Origin: Aminobacter ciceronei
GTDB taxonomy: Bacteria > Pseudomonadota > Alphaproteobacteria > Rhizobiales > Rhizobiaceae
DNA: 64,000 bases
Direction of reading: 5' to 3'
Assembly: GCF_014138625.1 (NCBI RefSeq)
Contig: NZ_JACJHY010000002.1
Coordinates: forward strand, 248,001 to 312,000
Numbering within the stretch: the stretch's first letter is position 1; each line of letters opens with the position of its first letter. The notes below the pieces were generated by a model. That model was not told where the DNA came from. It did not search any database and saw only the letters and a program-made list of their open reading frames with translations. Positions 17,327 to 26,252 of this stretch are shown one piece after another. A program made the position numbers and the translations under genes.

Positions 17327-17462
17327 GCTCAGATCTCCCCGCTTCGACTTCGACGGGCCGGATAGAAGCGTGATTTCCCGGCCGAGTAAATCGCGTTTGT
17401 TGCAATTGCAGCAGTGCTGCGGAAATGATTTTCTCACGGCCCAACAGCCGTTGCTTGCCCGC

Positions 17463-18806
17463 TCAGCCGCTGAACTGGCCGCGCAGCAAGATGTCGAGGC
17501 CTATTGCCATCACCTTCGCCGACTGGACCATGTCGTCGATGCCGACCCATTCGTCCGGCCGATGGGCGAGGTCGAGAATACCCGGGCCATAGGCGATGCA
17601 ATCGTACAAATGGCCGATGCGGGCGACGTGCTTCTGGTCATAGGTACCGGGCGAGATGACATATTCTGGCTCCTTGTCGAAGATCTCGCGTATGCCCCTG
17701 GCAATGGCCGACGCCACCGGCGCATCGCGCTCGGTCATCAGCGGCTGGACCTCCATGATGTCGCGGATCTCGTAGTCGAACTTCTTCCGCTCGCTCTTCA
17801 GGCGGTCAAGGATGCTGGTGACTTCGCCTTTGACGTCGACGATGTTTTCTTCCAGCAGGAAGCGACGGTCGATGGTCAGGCGACAGGAATCGGGCACGTT
17901 GGGCGAGGGCAGGCCGGGGCGAAAATCGTCGGTCTGGCCGCCATGGATCGAGTTGATGTTCATCGTCGAGCGCCTGGCGCCTTCCGGCACCACCGGCATT
18001 CGCGTCGTCTTGCGGTCGAGCGCGGGAAACAACTCCCGCTCGAAGGCTTCGAGCACGGCCCCCATGTGGCGGACGGCGCAGTCGCCGAGGAACGGCATGG
18101 AGCCATGTGCGATCTCGCCCTTGGTCTCGATTTCCGCCCACCAGACGCCGCGATGACCGAGGCAGATACGGTCCTTGTTGAGCGGCTCGGGAATGATGAC
18201 GTGGTCGACCCTGGGCCTGGAGAAATACCCCTTGCCGGCGAGATAGGCGACGCCGCCGAAACCGCCCGACTCCTCGTCAACGGTGCCTGATATCTCGATG
18301 GCGCCGGGAAAATCCGGGTTGGCGTCCATGAAAGCTTCGGCGGCGATGATCGAGGCCGCCAGCCCGCCCTTCATGTCGCAGGCGCCGCGGCCATAGACGC
18401 GGCCGTCGCGGATCGTGCCGGCAAATGGATCAACCGACCAGCCTTCGCCCGCCTCGACGACGTCGATATGGGAATTGAAATGGACGGTGGGTCCGGCCAC
18501 CCGGCCGTCGAAACGGGCAACGACATTGATGCGCGGATAGCGATCGGTGTCGCCTGGCGTGCCTTCGGCTCTGATGTATTCGACGCCGAAGCCGCGCTTG
18601 GCCAGGCGATTGCCGAGATATTCCGCGCAAGGGCGATAGGCGTCGCCGGGCGGGTTGATGGTGGGAAAACGGATCAGCTCCGCAGTCAGTTCCGCCAGTT
18701 CTTCACGACGGTCGTCTATGATCTTGAAAAGCTTGTCATACATGCGGTCGACATTGTTCACTTTGTCTGGCTTCACCTTGCCCGGATTGTTGCCAGTCTT
18801 GCGCAT
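17463..18806 (-). CDS. M20-family metallo-deacylase/peptidase (ArgE/DapE-like)
   Basis: A 447-residue cytosolic zinc hydrolase. Metal ligands are visible in HFNSHIDVV, GRGACDMKGGLAA and the base in SGTVDEESGGFG; EP in HVIIPEPLNKD and the late His in LDLAHRPDEWVGIDD complete the set. The lid domain lies between. Such enzymes remove acyl groups from amino acids or cut small peptides. It lies 136 bases upstream of the binding-protein gene on the same strand, so it likely processes the imported compound. The start is uncertain: ATG at 18806 has a poor SD, and ATG at 18743 (MYDKLFK) is a plausible alternative. Confidence 0.87.
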   Translation of the reverse strand: MRKTGNNPGKVKPDKVNNVDRMYDKLFKIIDDRREELAELTAELIRFPTINPPGDAYRPCAEYLGNRLAKRGFGVEYIRAEGTPGDTDRYPRINVVARFDGRVAGPTVHFNSHIDVVEAGEGWSVDPFAGTIRDGRVYGRGACDMKGGLAASIIAAEAFMDANPDFPGAIEISGTVDEESGGFGGVAYLAGKGYFSRPRVDHVIIPEPLNKDRICLGHRGVWWAEIETKGEIAHGSMPFLGDCAVRHMGAVLEAFERELFPALDRKTTRMPVVPEGARRSTMNINSIHGGQTDDFRPGLPSPNVPDSCRLTIDRRFLLEENIVDVKGEVTSILDRLKSERKKFDYEIRDIMEVQPLMTERDAPVASAIARGIREIFDKEPEYVISPGTYDQKHVARIGHLYDCIAYGPGILDLAHRPDEWVGIDDMVQSAKVMAIGLDILLRGQFSG

Positions 18807-18869
18807 CCGTCAGCTGCTGTCGAGCGCGCAGGCTGCCTGTTTCGGGGCAACCCGCGCAAACCGTACCAC

Positions 18870-19370
18870 TCACGGCCGGACGGCGGTGACCTCGATCTCG
18901 ATCAGCCAGCCGGGCGCGACGAGGCCGGCGACCTGCATCACCGAGCGGGCCGGCAGGTTCGGTTGTTCCTTGGTGCCGAAAAACTTGGTGTAGCTGTCCA
19001 TGAAGCCGGCAAAATCCATCTTGCCGCCCTGTGCCGGATCACCGACGAGGAAGACCTGCATCTTGACCACGTCGCCCATCTTGAGGCCGAGCCCTTCGAG
19101 GGTCTTTTCGATCGATTTCAGCACCGATTCCGTCTGCGTTCTGGTGTCGCCATAGGCGGCAAGGCTGCCCTTCTCGGCCTTCTCGTCGATGACCGAGGGC
19201 ACGGCGCCGCTGACATAGACCGTCGTCTTGCCGGCGGGGACTTCGACGGCCTGGGCGATCGGAAAGTCCGAATTGGGGTTCTTGTGGCGCACCACATCCT
19301 CAGCCAGCGCGCTGCCCGAGAGCAACAGGCCGGCCACGAGCGTGGCGGCGCAGATCCGCAGTGTTGTCAT
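18870..19370 (-). CDS. Exported RidA-family imine/enamine deaminase
   Basis: A 166-residue protein made of a signal peptide and one RidA (YjgF) domain. The start at 19370 has a strong SD (AAGGAGA). MTTLRICAATLVAGLLLSGS and the following ALA form a normal Sec signal. The C-terminal family signature is present in LPARSVMQVAGLVAPGWLIE: the conserved Arg that binds the substrate carboxylate and the closing Glu are both kept, so it should be catalytically competent. RidA proteins hydrolyse reactive imines or enamines. Most are cytosolic; export is unusual. It lies 125 bases downstream of the cytochrome gene, in line with an amine oxidase, suggesting it clears the imine formed in the periplasm. Confidence 0.85.
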   Translation of the reverse strand: MTTLRICAATLVAGLLLSGSALAEDVVRHKNPNSDFPIAQAVEVPAGKTTVYVSGAVPSVIDEKAEKGSLAAYGDTRTQTESVLKSIEKTLEGLGLKMGDVVKMQVFLVGDPAQGGKMDFAGFMDSYTKFFGTKEQPNLPARSVMQVAGLVAPGWLIEIEVTAVRP

Positions 19371-19495
19371 GTCTTTCTCCTTTTGCCGCATGAAATGAAG
19401 CAGCCAGCAGGATCACCGGCTGCTTCGGTCGCTGGAGCTGGCGCTCCAAACCTGGTGGATCCAGGCCGTCTGGTGGCCAATCCGGCGTCGATCCG

Positions 19496-19909
19496 TCAGC
19501 GTGCCCCGGCGACGTCTTCCGCCGTCACCGGATCCTTGTAGTCGTTGCCGAAATTGGTCCTGACATAGTTGACCACGGCGGCCACCTGGTCGTCGCTCAT
19601 CATGCTGCCGACGGGCGGCATGCCCTTCTGGCCATGCAGGATGACGTAGACGGGGTAACCGCCTGATTCCAGGTTCTCGTTCTTGGCGAGCGCCGGATAT
19701 TTGCCGGCGCCGACGGCGCCCTGGCCCTGGTCCATGTGGCAGGCCTGGCAGACATTGGCGTAGAGTTCCTGGCCGGTTTTTTCGGAGAAATTGTCACCAT
19801 CGCTGAAGGTTGCACCGGCCGAGTCGGCCAGGGCAGCACTCGCCTGGAATGTAGCGAAGATGACGGCGGCGGTGATTTGGCCGGTTAAAAGTTTCGATTG
19901 CTGGGTCAT
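19496..19909 (-). CDS. Small exported class I cytochrome c
   Basis: A 137-residue protein. The signal peptide MTQQSKLLTGQITAAVIFAT then FQASAALA precedes a single haem motif CQACH in ELYANVCQACHMDQGQGAVG. The axial Met is probably in GMPPVGSMMSDDQVAAVVNY, the usual C-terminal position. The start at 19909 is chosen because it gives a proper signal peptide; an ATG at 19963 that overlaps the stop of the upstream gene would hide the signal. It lies 50 bases downstream of the flavin amine oxidase and probably receives its electrons. Confidence 0.87.
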   Translation of the reverse strand: MTQQSKLLTGQITAAVIFATFQASAALADSAGATFSDGDNFSEKTGQELYANVCQACHMDQGQGAVGAGKYPALAKNENLESGGYPVYVILHGQKGMPPVGSMMSDDQVAAVVNYVRTNFGNDYKDPVTAEDVAGAR

Positions 19910-19959
19910 GTCGACATGCCTTGCGAAAAATGAGGATGAAGGATGAGCGGCGGCGGCCG

Positions 19960-21561
19960 TCATCCGGCCACGACGCGCTGGTGCAGCCGAGTGATCGCAT
20001 CGAGCGACGACAGGATCGCCCCCTCCATCCACGCCGGGATGTAGGAGGCGTGTTCGCCGGCGAGCACGATGCGGCCATCGATCTGGCAAAGATTGTCGTA
20101 GTGCTCCTTGCGCGCTTCCTCGGTCCAGTCGCCGGCACAGCCGAGCGTAAACGGTGAGCGGTGCCAGGCCATCGAGATGCCGTTCTCGAACTCGTCCTTG
20201 TATTGCGGGTGGATCATCGTTCCGTATTCGACGGCGCGCTTGACGCGCTCCTCCGGCGCCATCGAGGTGAACTCATAGGAATGCGGCCCGTTCCAGGTGT
20301 AGGCGCCGAGCAACACGCCCTTGCCGTTGGTGTTGAAGCTGGTGCTCGGATAGGAGATCTGGGTGATCGGCAGGTCGGTGTAGCTGACGCCGCCGAAGAT
20401 CAGCTCGTCCTGTTCCCAGAAACGCCGCTTGAACTGCAGGCCGACCTTGACCGACGAGGCATAAGGCACGGCTTCGATCGCCGCCTGCATCGGGGCGCCG
20501 ACATTGATCTCGATCTGGCTGAGAATGGTCAGCGGAATGGTACAGATGCACCAATCGGCCTTCTCCTCGGCCATCGTGCCCGGTTTCTGGACGTCCTCAT
20601 AGGTGACGGTGACGCCCTTGTCGTCCTGATGGATCTTCGACACCTTGGCATTGTAGGTGATCAGGTCGCCGACCTCCTTGGTGAAGGCCTTGCCGATCAT
20701 GTCGATGCCGCCAACCGGCTGGAACATCGTCGTCTGGAACTCGTAAAGGGCGAAATTGGCGAGGCTGCCCCACAGGCCCGAGCTCAATATGTCGGTCAGC
20801 GCAATCGGATCGCTCGGCACGGGGGCAGCCCCGAGGCCGCCGCCGGGATCCTTGGCGAAACCGCGGAATTCGGAGTTTGCTATGCTCTTGGTGTAGGCAT
20901 AGTCCTTGTCGAGCGCACCCCAGGAGCGCAGGGCCTCGACCAGCATCTCCTGGTCTTCCTTGGTGACGCCGCCTTCGAGCTTGCCGGTGTGGGCAACCTT
21001 GGCGAGCAGTTCGGAGACATGGCCCTGGAAGTCGATCTTGATGTCGCGCACGCGCTGCGGCTTGCCGCCGAACGCCTTGGACGAATGCAGGAAGGCGTTG
21101 TGGTTGAGCTGCTGGAACGGCTCCAGCGTGACGCCGAGGCGCCGGCAATAGGCGAGCAGACCGTTGTGGTGATAAGGGATTCGCCACGGGCCGGGATTGA
21201 TGTAGAGGCCTTCGTCGAAATCGCATTTCTGCGTCGCGCCGCCGAGCTCGGTGTAGGTGTCGCCGCCGCGCAACGTCCAGTTACGCCCGCCCGATCTGTT
21301 GTTGTATTCGAGAATCTTGACCTTGTAGCCGGCCTGCCGGAGCTCGAGTGCGGCCGTCATGCCGGCGAGGCCGGCACCCAGGATAAGCACGCTGGCGCCC
21401 TTCGGATCGCCCTCCAGTTTCACCGGTCCCTTGTAGCCTGACTCAACCGCGAGACCGAGGCTGGTCATCGCCTGGTACATCGCGGCAGTGCCTGCCGTGA
21501 GGCCGATCAACGACAGCAGGTTTCGCCTGCTCATGCCGCTAAAATATTGGGATGGTTGCAT
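19960..21561 (-). CDS. Tat-exported flavin amine oxidase/dehydrogenase
   Basis: A 533-residue FAD enzyme of the monoamine oxidase/L-amino acid oxidase superfamily. The N-terminus has the twin-Arg motif SRRNLLSLIG followed by a hydrophobic stretch, so the folded flavoprotein is probably exported. The dinucleotide motif VLILGAGLAGMTAALELRQAG is near residues 58-78 and is followed by LEYNNRSGGRNWTLRGG. The C-terminal FAD segment is IVLAGEHASYIPAWMEGAIL. ATG at 21561 follows GGAGGA. The substrate is not known; the active-site region GAYTWNGPHSYEF does not identify it. The downstream cytochrome c and exported RidA suggest a dehydrogenase that passes electrons to cytochrome rather than O2. Confidence 0.87.
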   Translation of the reverse strand: MQPSQYFSGMSRRNLLSLIGLTAGTAAMYQAMTSLGLAVESGYKGPVKLEGDPKGASVLILGAGLAGMTAALELRQAGYKVKILEYNNRSGGRNWTLRGGDTYTELGGATQKCDFDEGLYINPGPWRIPYHHNGLLAYCRRLGVTLEPFQQLNHNAFLHSSKAFGGKPQRVRDIKIDFQGHVSELLAKVAHTGKLEGGVTKEDQEMLVEALRSWGALDKDYAYTKSIANSEFRGFAKDPGGGLGAAPVPSDPIALTDILSSGLWGSLANFALYEFQTTMFQPVGGIDMIGKAFTKEVGDLITYNAKVSKIHQDDKGVTVTYEDVQKPGTMAEEKADWCICTIPLTILSQIEINVGAPMQAAIEAVPYASSVKVGLQFKRRFWEQDELIFGGVSYTDLPITQISYPSTSFNTNGKGVLLGAYTWNGPHSYEFTSMAPEERVKRAVEYGTMIHPQYKDEFENGISMAWHRSPFTLGCAGDWTEEARKEHYDNLCQIDGRIVLAGEHASYIPAWMEGAILSSLDAITRLHQRVVAG

Positions 21562-21869
21562 TTTTGAGATCCTCCGGGCGACGGTCCGCCGTGGGCCGCA
21601 CGTTATCCGGCTGGAGCATCTTGGAACGTGGCTCCAGCTGCGACGGGCAGCCTATGCCCATACCGGGTCGAGTCAACTGGGCCAGACGGGGCGGCGAGGG
21701 GCACTGACTTGGGCCACCTGAAAGTCGGCGAAAATTCACGCCATCAACCTCAGGTTGCTGATCTGGTTGCATTCATCTTCCGAGTTCAGTTTTACCAACC
21801 GTACAGCTTTTCGTGCTCCCATCGTCGGTGGGCAGGGAAAATACTGCCGGTTTGGGGAGTGTGCGAAGA
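21562..21869. promoter_or_regulatory. 308-base divergent spacer with 8-bp inverted repeat
   Basis: This spacer separates the amine oxidase (-) from the L,D-transpeptidase (+). GCTGGAGC (21610-21617) and GCTCCAGC (21631-21638) form an exact inverted repeat 49 bases upstream of the amine oxidase ATG, a possible operator or 5' UTR hairpin. I see no other structure and no convincing small gene. Confidence 0.45.
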
Positions 21870-22298
21870 ATGTACAGGGCTCTCTTCTTCATGGTCGCCG
21901 CATTGGGCTTTGCTGGCGTTCCAACTCAGGCACTTGCCGATGTTCTTGTCGCGCGGGTCAGTATCGCGACGCAGACCATGACCGTCAGCTTCGACGGGCG
22001 GGTGATCCACCAATGGCCAGTTTCGACGGCACGCAGGGGATATGTCACGCCACGCGGCAGCTGGCGGCCGAAGCGCCTGCATCGGATGTGGTATTCGCAG
22101 AAATACGACAATTCGCCGATGCCCTATTCGGTGTTCTACAATGGCGGCTATGCCATCCATGGCACGGGTGCGGTCAGGCAACTGGGCCGTCCGGCATCAC
22201 ATGGCTGCGTCCGGCTGCAGACGGCGAATGCCGCGAGGTTCTATTCGCTGGTCAGGGAAGTCGGTGCGAGCAACACGCGGATCGTCGTCACCAACTAG
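21870..22298 (+). CDS. L,D-transpeptidase (YkuD domain), exported
   Basis: A 142-residue protein. The signal peptide MYRALFFMVAALGFAGVPTQ and ALA precede one YkuD domain. The catalytic motif is YAIHGTGAVRQLGRPASHGC, followed by VRL; the His at the start and the SHGC Cys are intact. The strand before it is SIATQTMTVSFDGRVIHQW. Such enzymes cross-link meso-DAP residues of peptidoglycan or attach proteins to it; short single-domain forms are abundant in Rhizobiales. The start at 21870 is chosen to begin at the signal peptide, with GAAGA upstream; an earlier in-frame codon at 21813 does not fit. Confidence 0.9.
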   Translation: MYRALFFMVAALGFAGVPTQALADVLVARVSIATQTMTVSFDGRVIHQWPVSTARRGYVTPRGSWRPKRLHRMWYSQKYDNSPMPYSVFYNGGYAIHGTGAVRQLGRPASHGCVRLQTANAARFYSLVREVGASNTRIVVTN

Positions 22299-22466
22299 CG
22301 TTTGCTGGCGGAAACATACATGCCATTTGCGCCGATATCAGCATTTCTGTTGCAGAATTGCTTCATGCCGCGATGAAAGAGCTTGAACTGAACGGCTCAA
22401 GAATTGCTGTCGATCAAGACGGTGCTAATGTGACCGCCAACTGAGTTTCGGGGCGACGTGCCTACG

Positions 22467-22500
22467 AAAAGGCCGGGGAGTGGGGGCTCCTCGGCCTTTT
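22467..22500. terminator. Bidirectional rho-independent terminator
   Basis: AAAAGGCCG with GGAG pairs with CTCC and CGGCCTTTT, giving a long stem with A-run on one side and T-run on the other. It lies about 170 bases after the L,D-transpeptidase stop. The bases between 22299 and 22466 hold no gene I can support; short open frames there are under 40 codons and lack a clear SD. Confidence 0.75.
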
Positions 22501-22537
22501 CATTTCTGGCGTGACTTTAGCCGTCTGGTCTAAGTTG

Positions 22538-22555
22538 TTGTCTCGGTATAGACAA
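22538..22555. promoter_or_regulatory. Inverted repeat TTGTCT-N6-AGACAA upstream of soeA
   Basis: TTGTCT (22538-22543) and AGACAA (22550-22555) are exact reverse complements six bases apart, 80 bases before the soeA ATG. Position and symmetry suggest a regulator site. No regulator gene sits next to it, so the binding protein is unknown. Confidence 0.5.
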
Positions 22556-22635
22556 ATTTTGCCGTAGAGAGCCGTTTTCGGGCATTTCCTTTCAGCCGCC
22601 GCCTCGCTAGGACTCTTGTTCAGGGAGGCCGCCGG

Positions 22636-25485
22636 ATGAAGTCAGAACCGCATGTAGCGCTTTCGGAACCCGTCTCCGACGAGGTCCGCAAGACCACCTG
22701 CTACATGTGCGCTTGCCGCTGTGGCATCGACGTCCATCTCAAGGACGGCAAGGTCCGCTACATAGAGGGCAACCGGGACCATCCGGTCAATCGCGGCGTT
22801 CTGTGCGCCAAGGGTTCGGCCGGCATCATGCAGCACTACGCGCCGGCGCGGCTGCGCGCGCCGCTGCTCAGGACCGGGCCGCGCGGCTCGGGTGAGTTCA
22901 AGGAGATTTCCTGGGACGATGCGCTGGAGCTGGCGACCGGCTGGCTGGACGGCGTGCGCCATGCCGATCCGAAGAAGCTGGCCTTCTTCACCGGCCGCGA
23001 CCAGTCGCAGTCGCTGACCGGCTTCTGGGCCCAGCAGTTCGGCACGCCCAACTACGCCGCCCATGGTGGCTTCTGCTCGGTCAACATGGCGGCCGCCGGC
23101 ATCATGACCATCGGCGGCGCCTTCTGGGAATTCGGCGCGCCCGACTGGGACCGCACCAAGCTGTTCGTGATGTTCGGCGTGGCGGAGGACCACGATTCCA
23201 ACCCGCTCAAGATCGGCATTTCGAAGCTCAAGAAGCGCGGCGCGCGCTTCGTCTCGGTCAATCCGGTGCGGACCGGCTATTCGGCAGTCGCCGACAACTG
23301 GATCGGCATCCGGCCCGGCACCGACGGCCTGCTGATCCTCGCCGTCATACATGAACTGCTGAAAGCGCGGAAAATCGATGTCGACTACATCGTGCGCTAT
23401 TCCAACGCGACCTGGCTGGTCGTCGATGCGCCCGGAACCGCCGAGCACGGACTTTTCGTCCGCGATGCCGAGGGCAAGCCGCAGATCTTCGAATCCGTCA
23501 CCGAACAGGTCGTGGCATTGGGCAGCAAAGGCGCGCGGGCCGCACTTTCCGGGCGTGTCGAGCTGCCCGACGGCCGCTTTGCGGTGCCGTCGTTCCAACT
23601 CCTCGCCGAAAAATACCTCGACCCGCAATATGCGCCGGAGGCGGTCGCCGCGGAAACCGGCGTCGCCGCCGACGTCATCCGGGGCCTCGCTGCCGAGATC
23701 GCGCGCGTCGCCTTCGACGAGGCGATTACGATCGACCAACCCTGGACCGACATGAATGGCGAGCGCCATGAGGCGTTTGTCGGGCGTCCGGTGTCGTTCC
23801 ATGCCATGCGCGGGCTTTCGGCGCATTCGAACGGCTTCCAGACGGCGCGCGCCCTGCACATGCTGCAGGTGCTGATCGGCGCTGTCGACTGCCCCGGGGC
23901 CTTCCGCTTCGAGCCGCCTTATCCCAAGCCGATCGAGGCGCATCCGACGCCGCACGGCAAGGCCGAGCATTTCGGCTCCAACAAGCCTTTGTCCGGCCCG
24001 CATCTCGGTTTTCCCCGTGGGCCGGAAGATCTGCTGATCGACGCCGACGGCAAACCGATGCGCATCGACAAGGCGTTTTCCTGGGATGCGCCGATTTCTG
24101 CCCATGGGCTGATGCACATGGTGATCGCCAACGCCCATGCCGGCGATCCGTACCCGATCGATCTGATGTTCCTCTACATGGCCAACATGGCGTGGAACTC
24201 GTCGATGAACACCGCGGGCGTCATCAGGATGCTCGAGGACAAGGATCCCGCGACGGGCGCCTACCGCATCCCGAAGATCATCTATTCGGACGCCTATTCC
24301 TCCGAAATGGTCGCTTATGCCGACCTGGTGCTGCCCGACACGACCTATCTCGAGCGGCACGACTGCATTTCGCTGCTCGACCGGCCAATCTCCGAGCCGG
24401 ATGCGGTCCAGGACGCCATCCGTTGGCCGGTGGTAGAGCCGGATCGGGATGTGCGCGGCTTCCAGAGCGTGCTGATCGACCTTGGCGCGCGGCTCAAGCT
24501 GCCCGGTTTCGTCGACAGCCGCGGCAAGGCGCTCTATGCGGACTATGCCGACTATATCGTGCGCCATGAAAGGCGGCCGGGCATCGGGCCGCTTGCCGGC
24601 TTCCGCGGCAGCAATGGCGACCGTGCCGGGCGCGGGGCGATCAACCGTAACCAGCTCGATCGCTACATCGAGAACGGCTCGTTCTTCTCAGCGCATATCC
24701 CGCTCGAAGCGCAGTTCTTCAAGCACGCCAACAAGGCCTATCAGGATTTTGCCGTGCGCATGGGCTTCTTCGACGAGCCGAAGCCGGTGACCTTCCAGCT
24801 CTACCAGGAATCACTGCAGAAATTCCGGCTCTCGGCCGAAGGCCTGCGTGAACCGGTGGCGCCCGAGACGCATCGTGAGCGCATCCTCGCAACCTTCGAT
24901 CCGCTGCCGATGTGGTATCGGCCGTTCGAGGAGGCGGCGGTCAGCCGAGAGGACTATCCCTATCATGCCATCACCCAGCGACCGGCGGCGATGTACCATT
25001 CCTGGGGCTCGATGAATGCCTGGCTCAGGCAGATCCATACACGGAACCCGCTCTATGTGCCTGGTCCGATCTGCGACGAGATCGGGCTCGTCGATGGCGA
25101 CTGGGTCTGGGTGATTTCGCATCACGGCCGCATCAAGGTCGAGGTCGCGCGGATGGAAGCGGTCAATTCGAGCACGATCTGGACATGGAATGCGATCGGC
25201 AAGCGCGCGGGCGCCTGGGCGCTCGACAAGGATGCACCAGAAGCCAAAAAAGGCTTCCTGATGAATCACTTGATCCATGAACTTCTACCGCCGAAGGGCG
25301 ACGGGATGCGCTGGTCGAACTCGGATCCGGTGACCGGCCAGGCGGCGTGGTACGATCTGCGCGTGCGCATCGAGAAAGCCGAACCGGCAGAGGTCAGCGA
25401 GCCGCATCTTGCCGCCGTCGCGCAACCCGGCGGAGCACGTCCGCATGCTGACGAGCTGCGCTACGGCCAGGAGTGGGCGGAATGA
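22636..25485 (+). CDS. soeA: Sulfite dehydrogenase (SoeABC-type) molybdopterin subunit
   Basis: A 949-residue DMSO-reductase-superfamily protein without a Tat signal, so cytoplasmic. The N-terminal [4Fe-4S] motif C-x2-C-x3-C-x27-C uses C22, C25, C29 and C57. C147 in HGGFCSVNMAAAG is a likely Mo ligand by position (inference). The molybdopterin guanine dinucleotide segments and the C-terminal domain with PGPICDEIGLVDGDWVWV are present. Size, lack of signal and the following ferredoxin and DmsC-like genes fit SoeABC, which oxidises cytoplasmic sulfite and feeds quinone, as described in Allochromatium vinosum and found in roseobacters. Other cytoplasmic DmsABC-like oxidoreductases are the alternative. 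Confidence 0.8.
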   Translation: MKSEPHVALSEPVSDEVRKTTCYMCACRCGIDVHLKDGKVRYIEGNRDHPVNRGVLCAKGSAGIMQHYAPARLRAPLLRTGPRGSGEFKEISWDDALELATGWLDGVRHADPKKLAFFTGRDQSQSLTGFWAQQFGTPNYAAHGGFCSVNMAAAGIMTIGGAFWEFGAPDWDRTKLFVMFGVAEDHDSNPLKIGISKLKKRGARFVSVNPVRTGYSAVADNWIGIRPGTDGLLILAVIHELLKARKIDVDYIVRYSNATWLVVDAPGTAEHGLFVRDAEGKPQIFESVTEQVVALGSKGARAALSGRVELPDGRFAVPSFQLLAEKYLDPQYAPEAVAAETGVAADVIRGLAAEIARVAFDEAITIDQPWTDMNGERHEAFVGRPVSFHAMRGLSAHSNGFQTARALHMLQVLIGAVDCPGAFRFEPPYPKPIEAHPTPHGKAEHFGSNKPLSGPHLGFPRGPEDLLIDADGKPMRIDKAFSWDAPISAHGLMHMVIANAHAGDPYPIDLMFLYMANMAWNSSMNTAGVIRMLEDKDPATGAYRIPKIIYSDAYSSEMVAYADLVLPDTTYLERHDCISLLDRPISEPDAVQDAIRWPVVEPDRDVRGFQSVLIDLGARLKLPGFVDSRGKALYADYADYIVRHERRPGIGPLAGFRGSNGDRAGRGAINRNQLDRYIENGSFFSAHIPLEAQFFKHANKAYQDFAVRMGFFDEPKPVTFQLYQESLQKFRLSAEGLREPVAPETHRERILATFDPLPMWYRPFEEAAVSREDYPYHAITQRPAAMYHSWGSMNAWLRQIHTRNPLYVPGPICDEIGLVDGDWVWVISHHGRIKVEVARMEAVNSSTIWTWNAIGKRAGAWALDKDAPEAKKGFLMNHLIHELLPPKGDGMRWSNSDPVTGQAAWYDLRVRIEKAEPAEVSEPHLAAVAQPGGARPHADELRYGQEWAE

Positions 25486-26249
25486 CCAGCCTGCCGTCAC
25501 TGCCGACACCGAAGAAGCTTGGCCTGGTCATCGACCTCGACGTCTGCGTCGGCTGCCATGCCTGCGTCATCAGCTGCAAGGAGTGGAATACCGGCGGCTA
25601 TGGCGCGGCGCTGTCCGACCAGGACCCGTATGGGGCCGATGTCTCCGGCACCTTCCTCAATCGCATCCACACCTTCGAGGTCGTGCCGGAGGGCGGGCAG
25701 GTGATCGGCGAGGCGGGAGAGGCACGCATCGTGCATTTCCCCAAGTCATGTCTGCATTGCGAGGACGCGCCCTGCGTCACCGTCTGTCCGACAGGCGCCT
25801 CCTACAAGCGCGCCGAAGACGGCATCGTGCTAGTCGACGAGAGCAAGTGCATCGGCTGTGGCCTGTGCGCCTGGTCCTGCGCCTATGGCGCGCGCGAGAT
25901 GGATCTGGCCGCCGGGGTGATGAAGAAATGCACGCTCTGCGTCGACCGCATCTACAACGAGACGCTCAAGGAGGTCGACCGGGTGCCGTCCTGTGTCCGG
26001 ACATGCCCGGCCAATGCCCGGCATTTCGGCGATCTCGGCGATGCCTCATCAGAGGTCTCGCGCATGGTGGCCGAGCGCGGCGGCTACGACCTGATGCCGG
26101 AGCAGGGCACGCGCCCGACCAACAAGTACCTGCCGCCACGGCCGCGCAAGCCGCTGGCCGCAAGTGCCGGTTCTGCCGTGCTGGCTGAGAACACCCACGA
26201 CGCCAAAGGGTTCTTTGCCTGGCTCGACGGCATGCTGGACCGGATCTGA
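25482..26249 (+). CDS. soeB: Four-cluster ferredoxin subunit of the sulfite dehydrogenase
   Basis: A 255-residue DmsB/PhsB-like protein. Cys clusters occur in DVCVGCHACVISCKEW, SCLHCEDAPCVTVCPTGASY, KCIGCGLCAWSCAYGAREMD, KKCTLCVDRI and SCVRTCPANARHFG, enough for four [4Fe-4S] centres. The ATG at 25482 overlaps the soeA TGA (ATGA), so the two are translationally coupled. It passes electrons from the molybdenum subunit to the membrane anchor. There is no signal peptide, consistent with a cytoplasmic-facing complex. Confidence 0.85.
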   Translation: MTSLPSLPTPKKLGLVIDLDVCVGCHACVISCKEWNTGGYGAALSDQDPYGADVSGTFLNRIHTFEVVPEGGQVIGEAGEARIVHFPKSCLHCEDAPCVTVCPTGASYKRAEDGIVLVDESKCIGCGLCAWSCAYGAREMDLAAGVMKKCTLCVDRIYNETLKEVDRVPSCVRTCPANARHFGDLGDASSEVSRMVAERGGYDLMPEQGTRPTNKYLPPRPRKPLAASAGSAVLAENTHDAKGFFAWLDGMLDRI

Positions 26250-26252
26250 ACC

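Noticed and set aside
20161-21441. 426-codon open frame antisense to the amine oxidase
   Set aside because: Shadow; the minus-strand protein has FAD motifs at both ends.
22299-22444. Short frame with a plausible C-terminus (AELLHAAMKELELNG and so on)
   Set aside because: Fewer than 40 codons beyond the overlap with the L,D-transpeptidase, no Shine-Dalgarno and no recognisable family; could be a remnant but not supportable.
22642-24567. 641-codon open frame antisense to soeA
   Set aside because: Codon-position shadow of a GC-rich gene; His/Arg/Asp-rich composition with no family.
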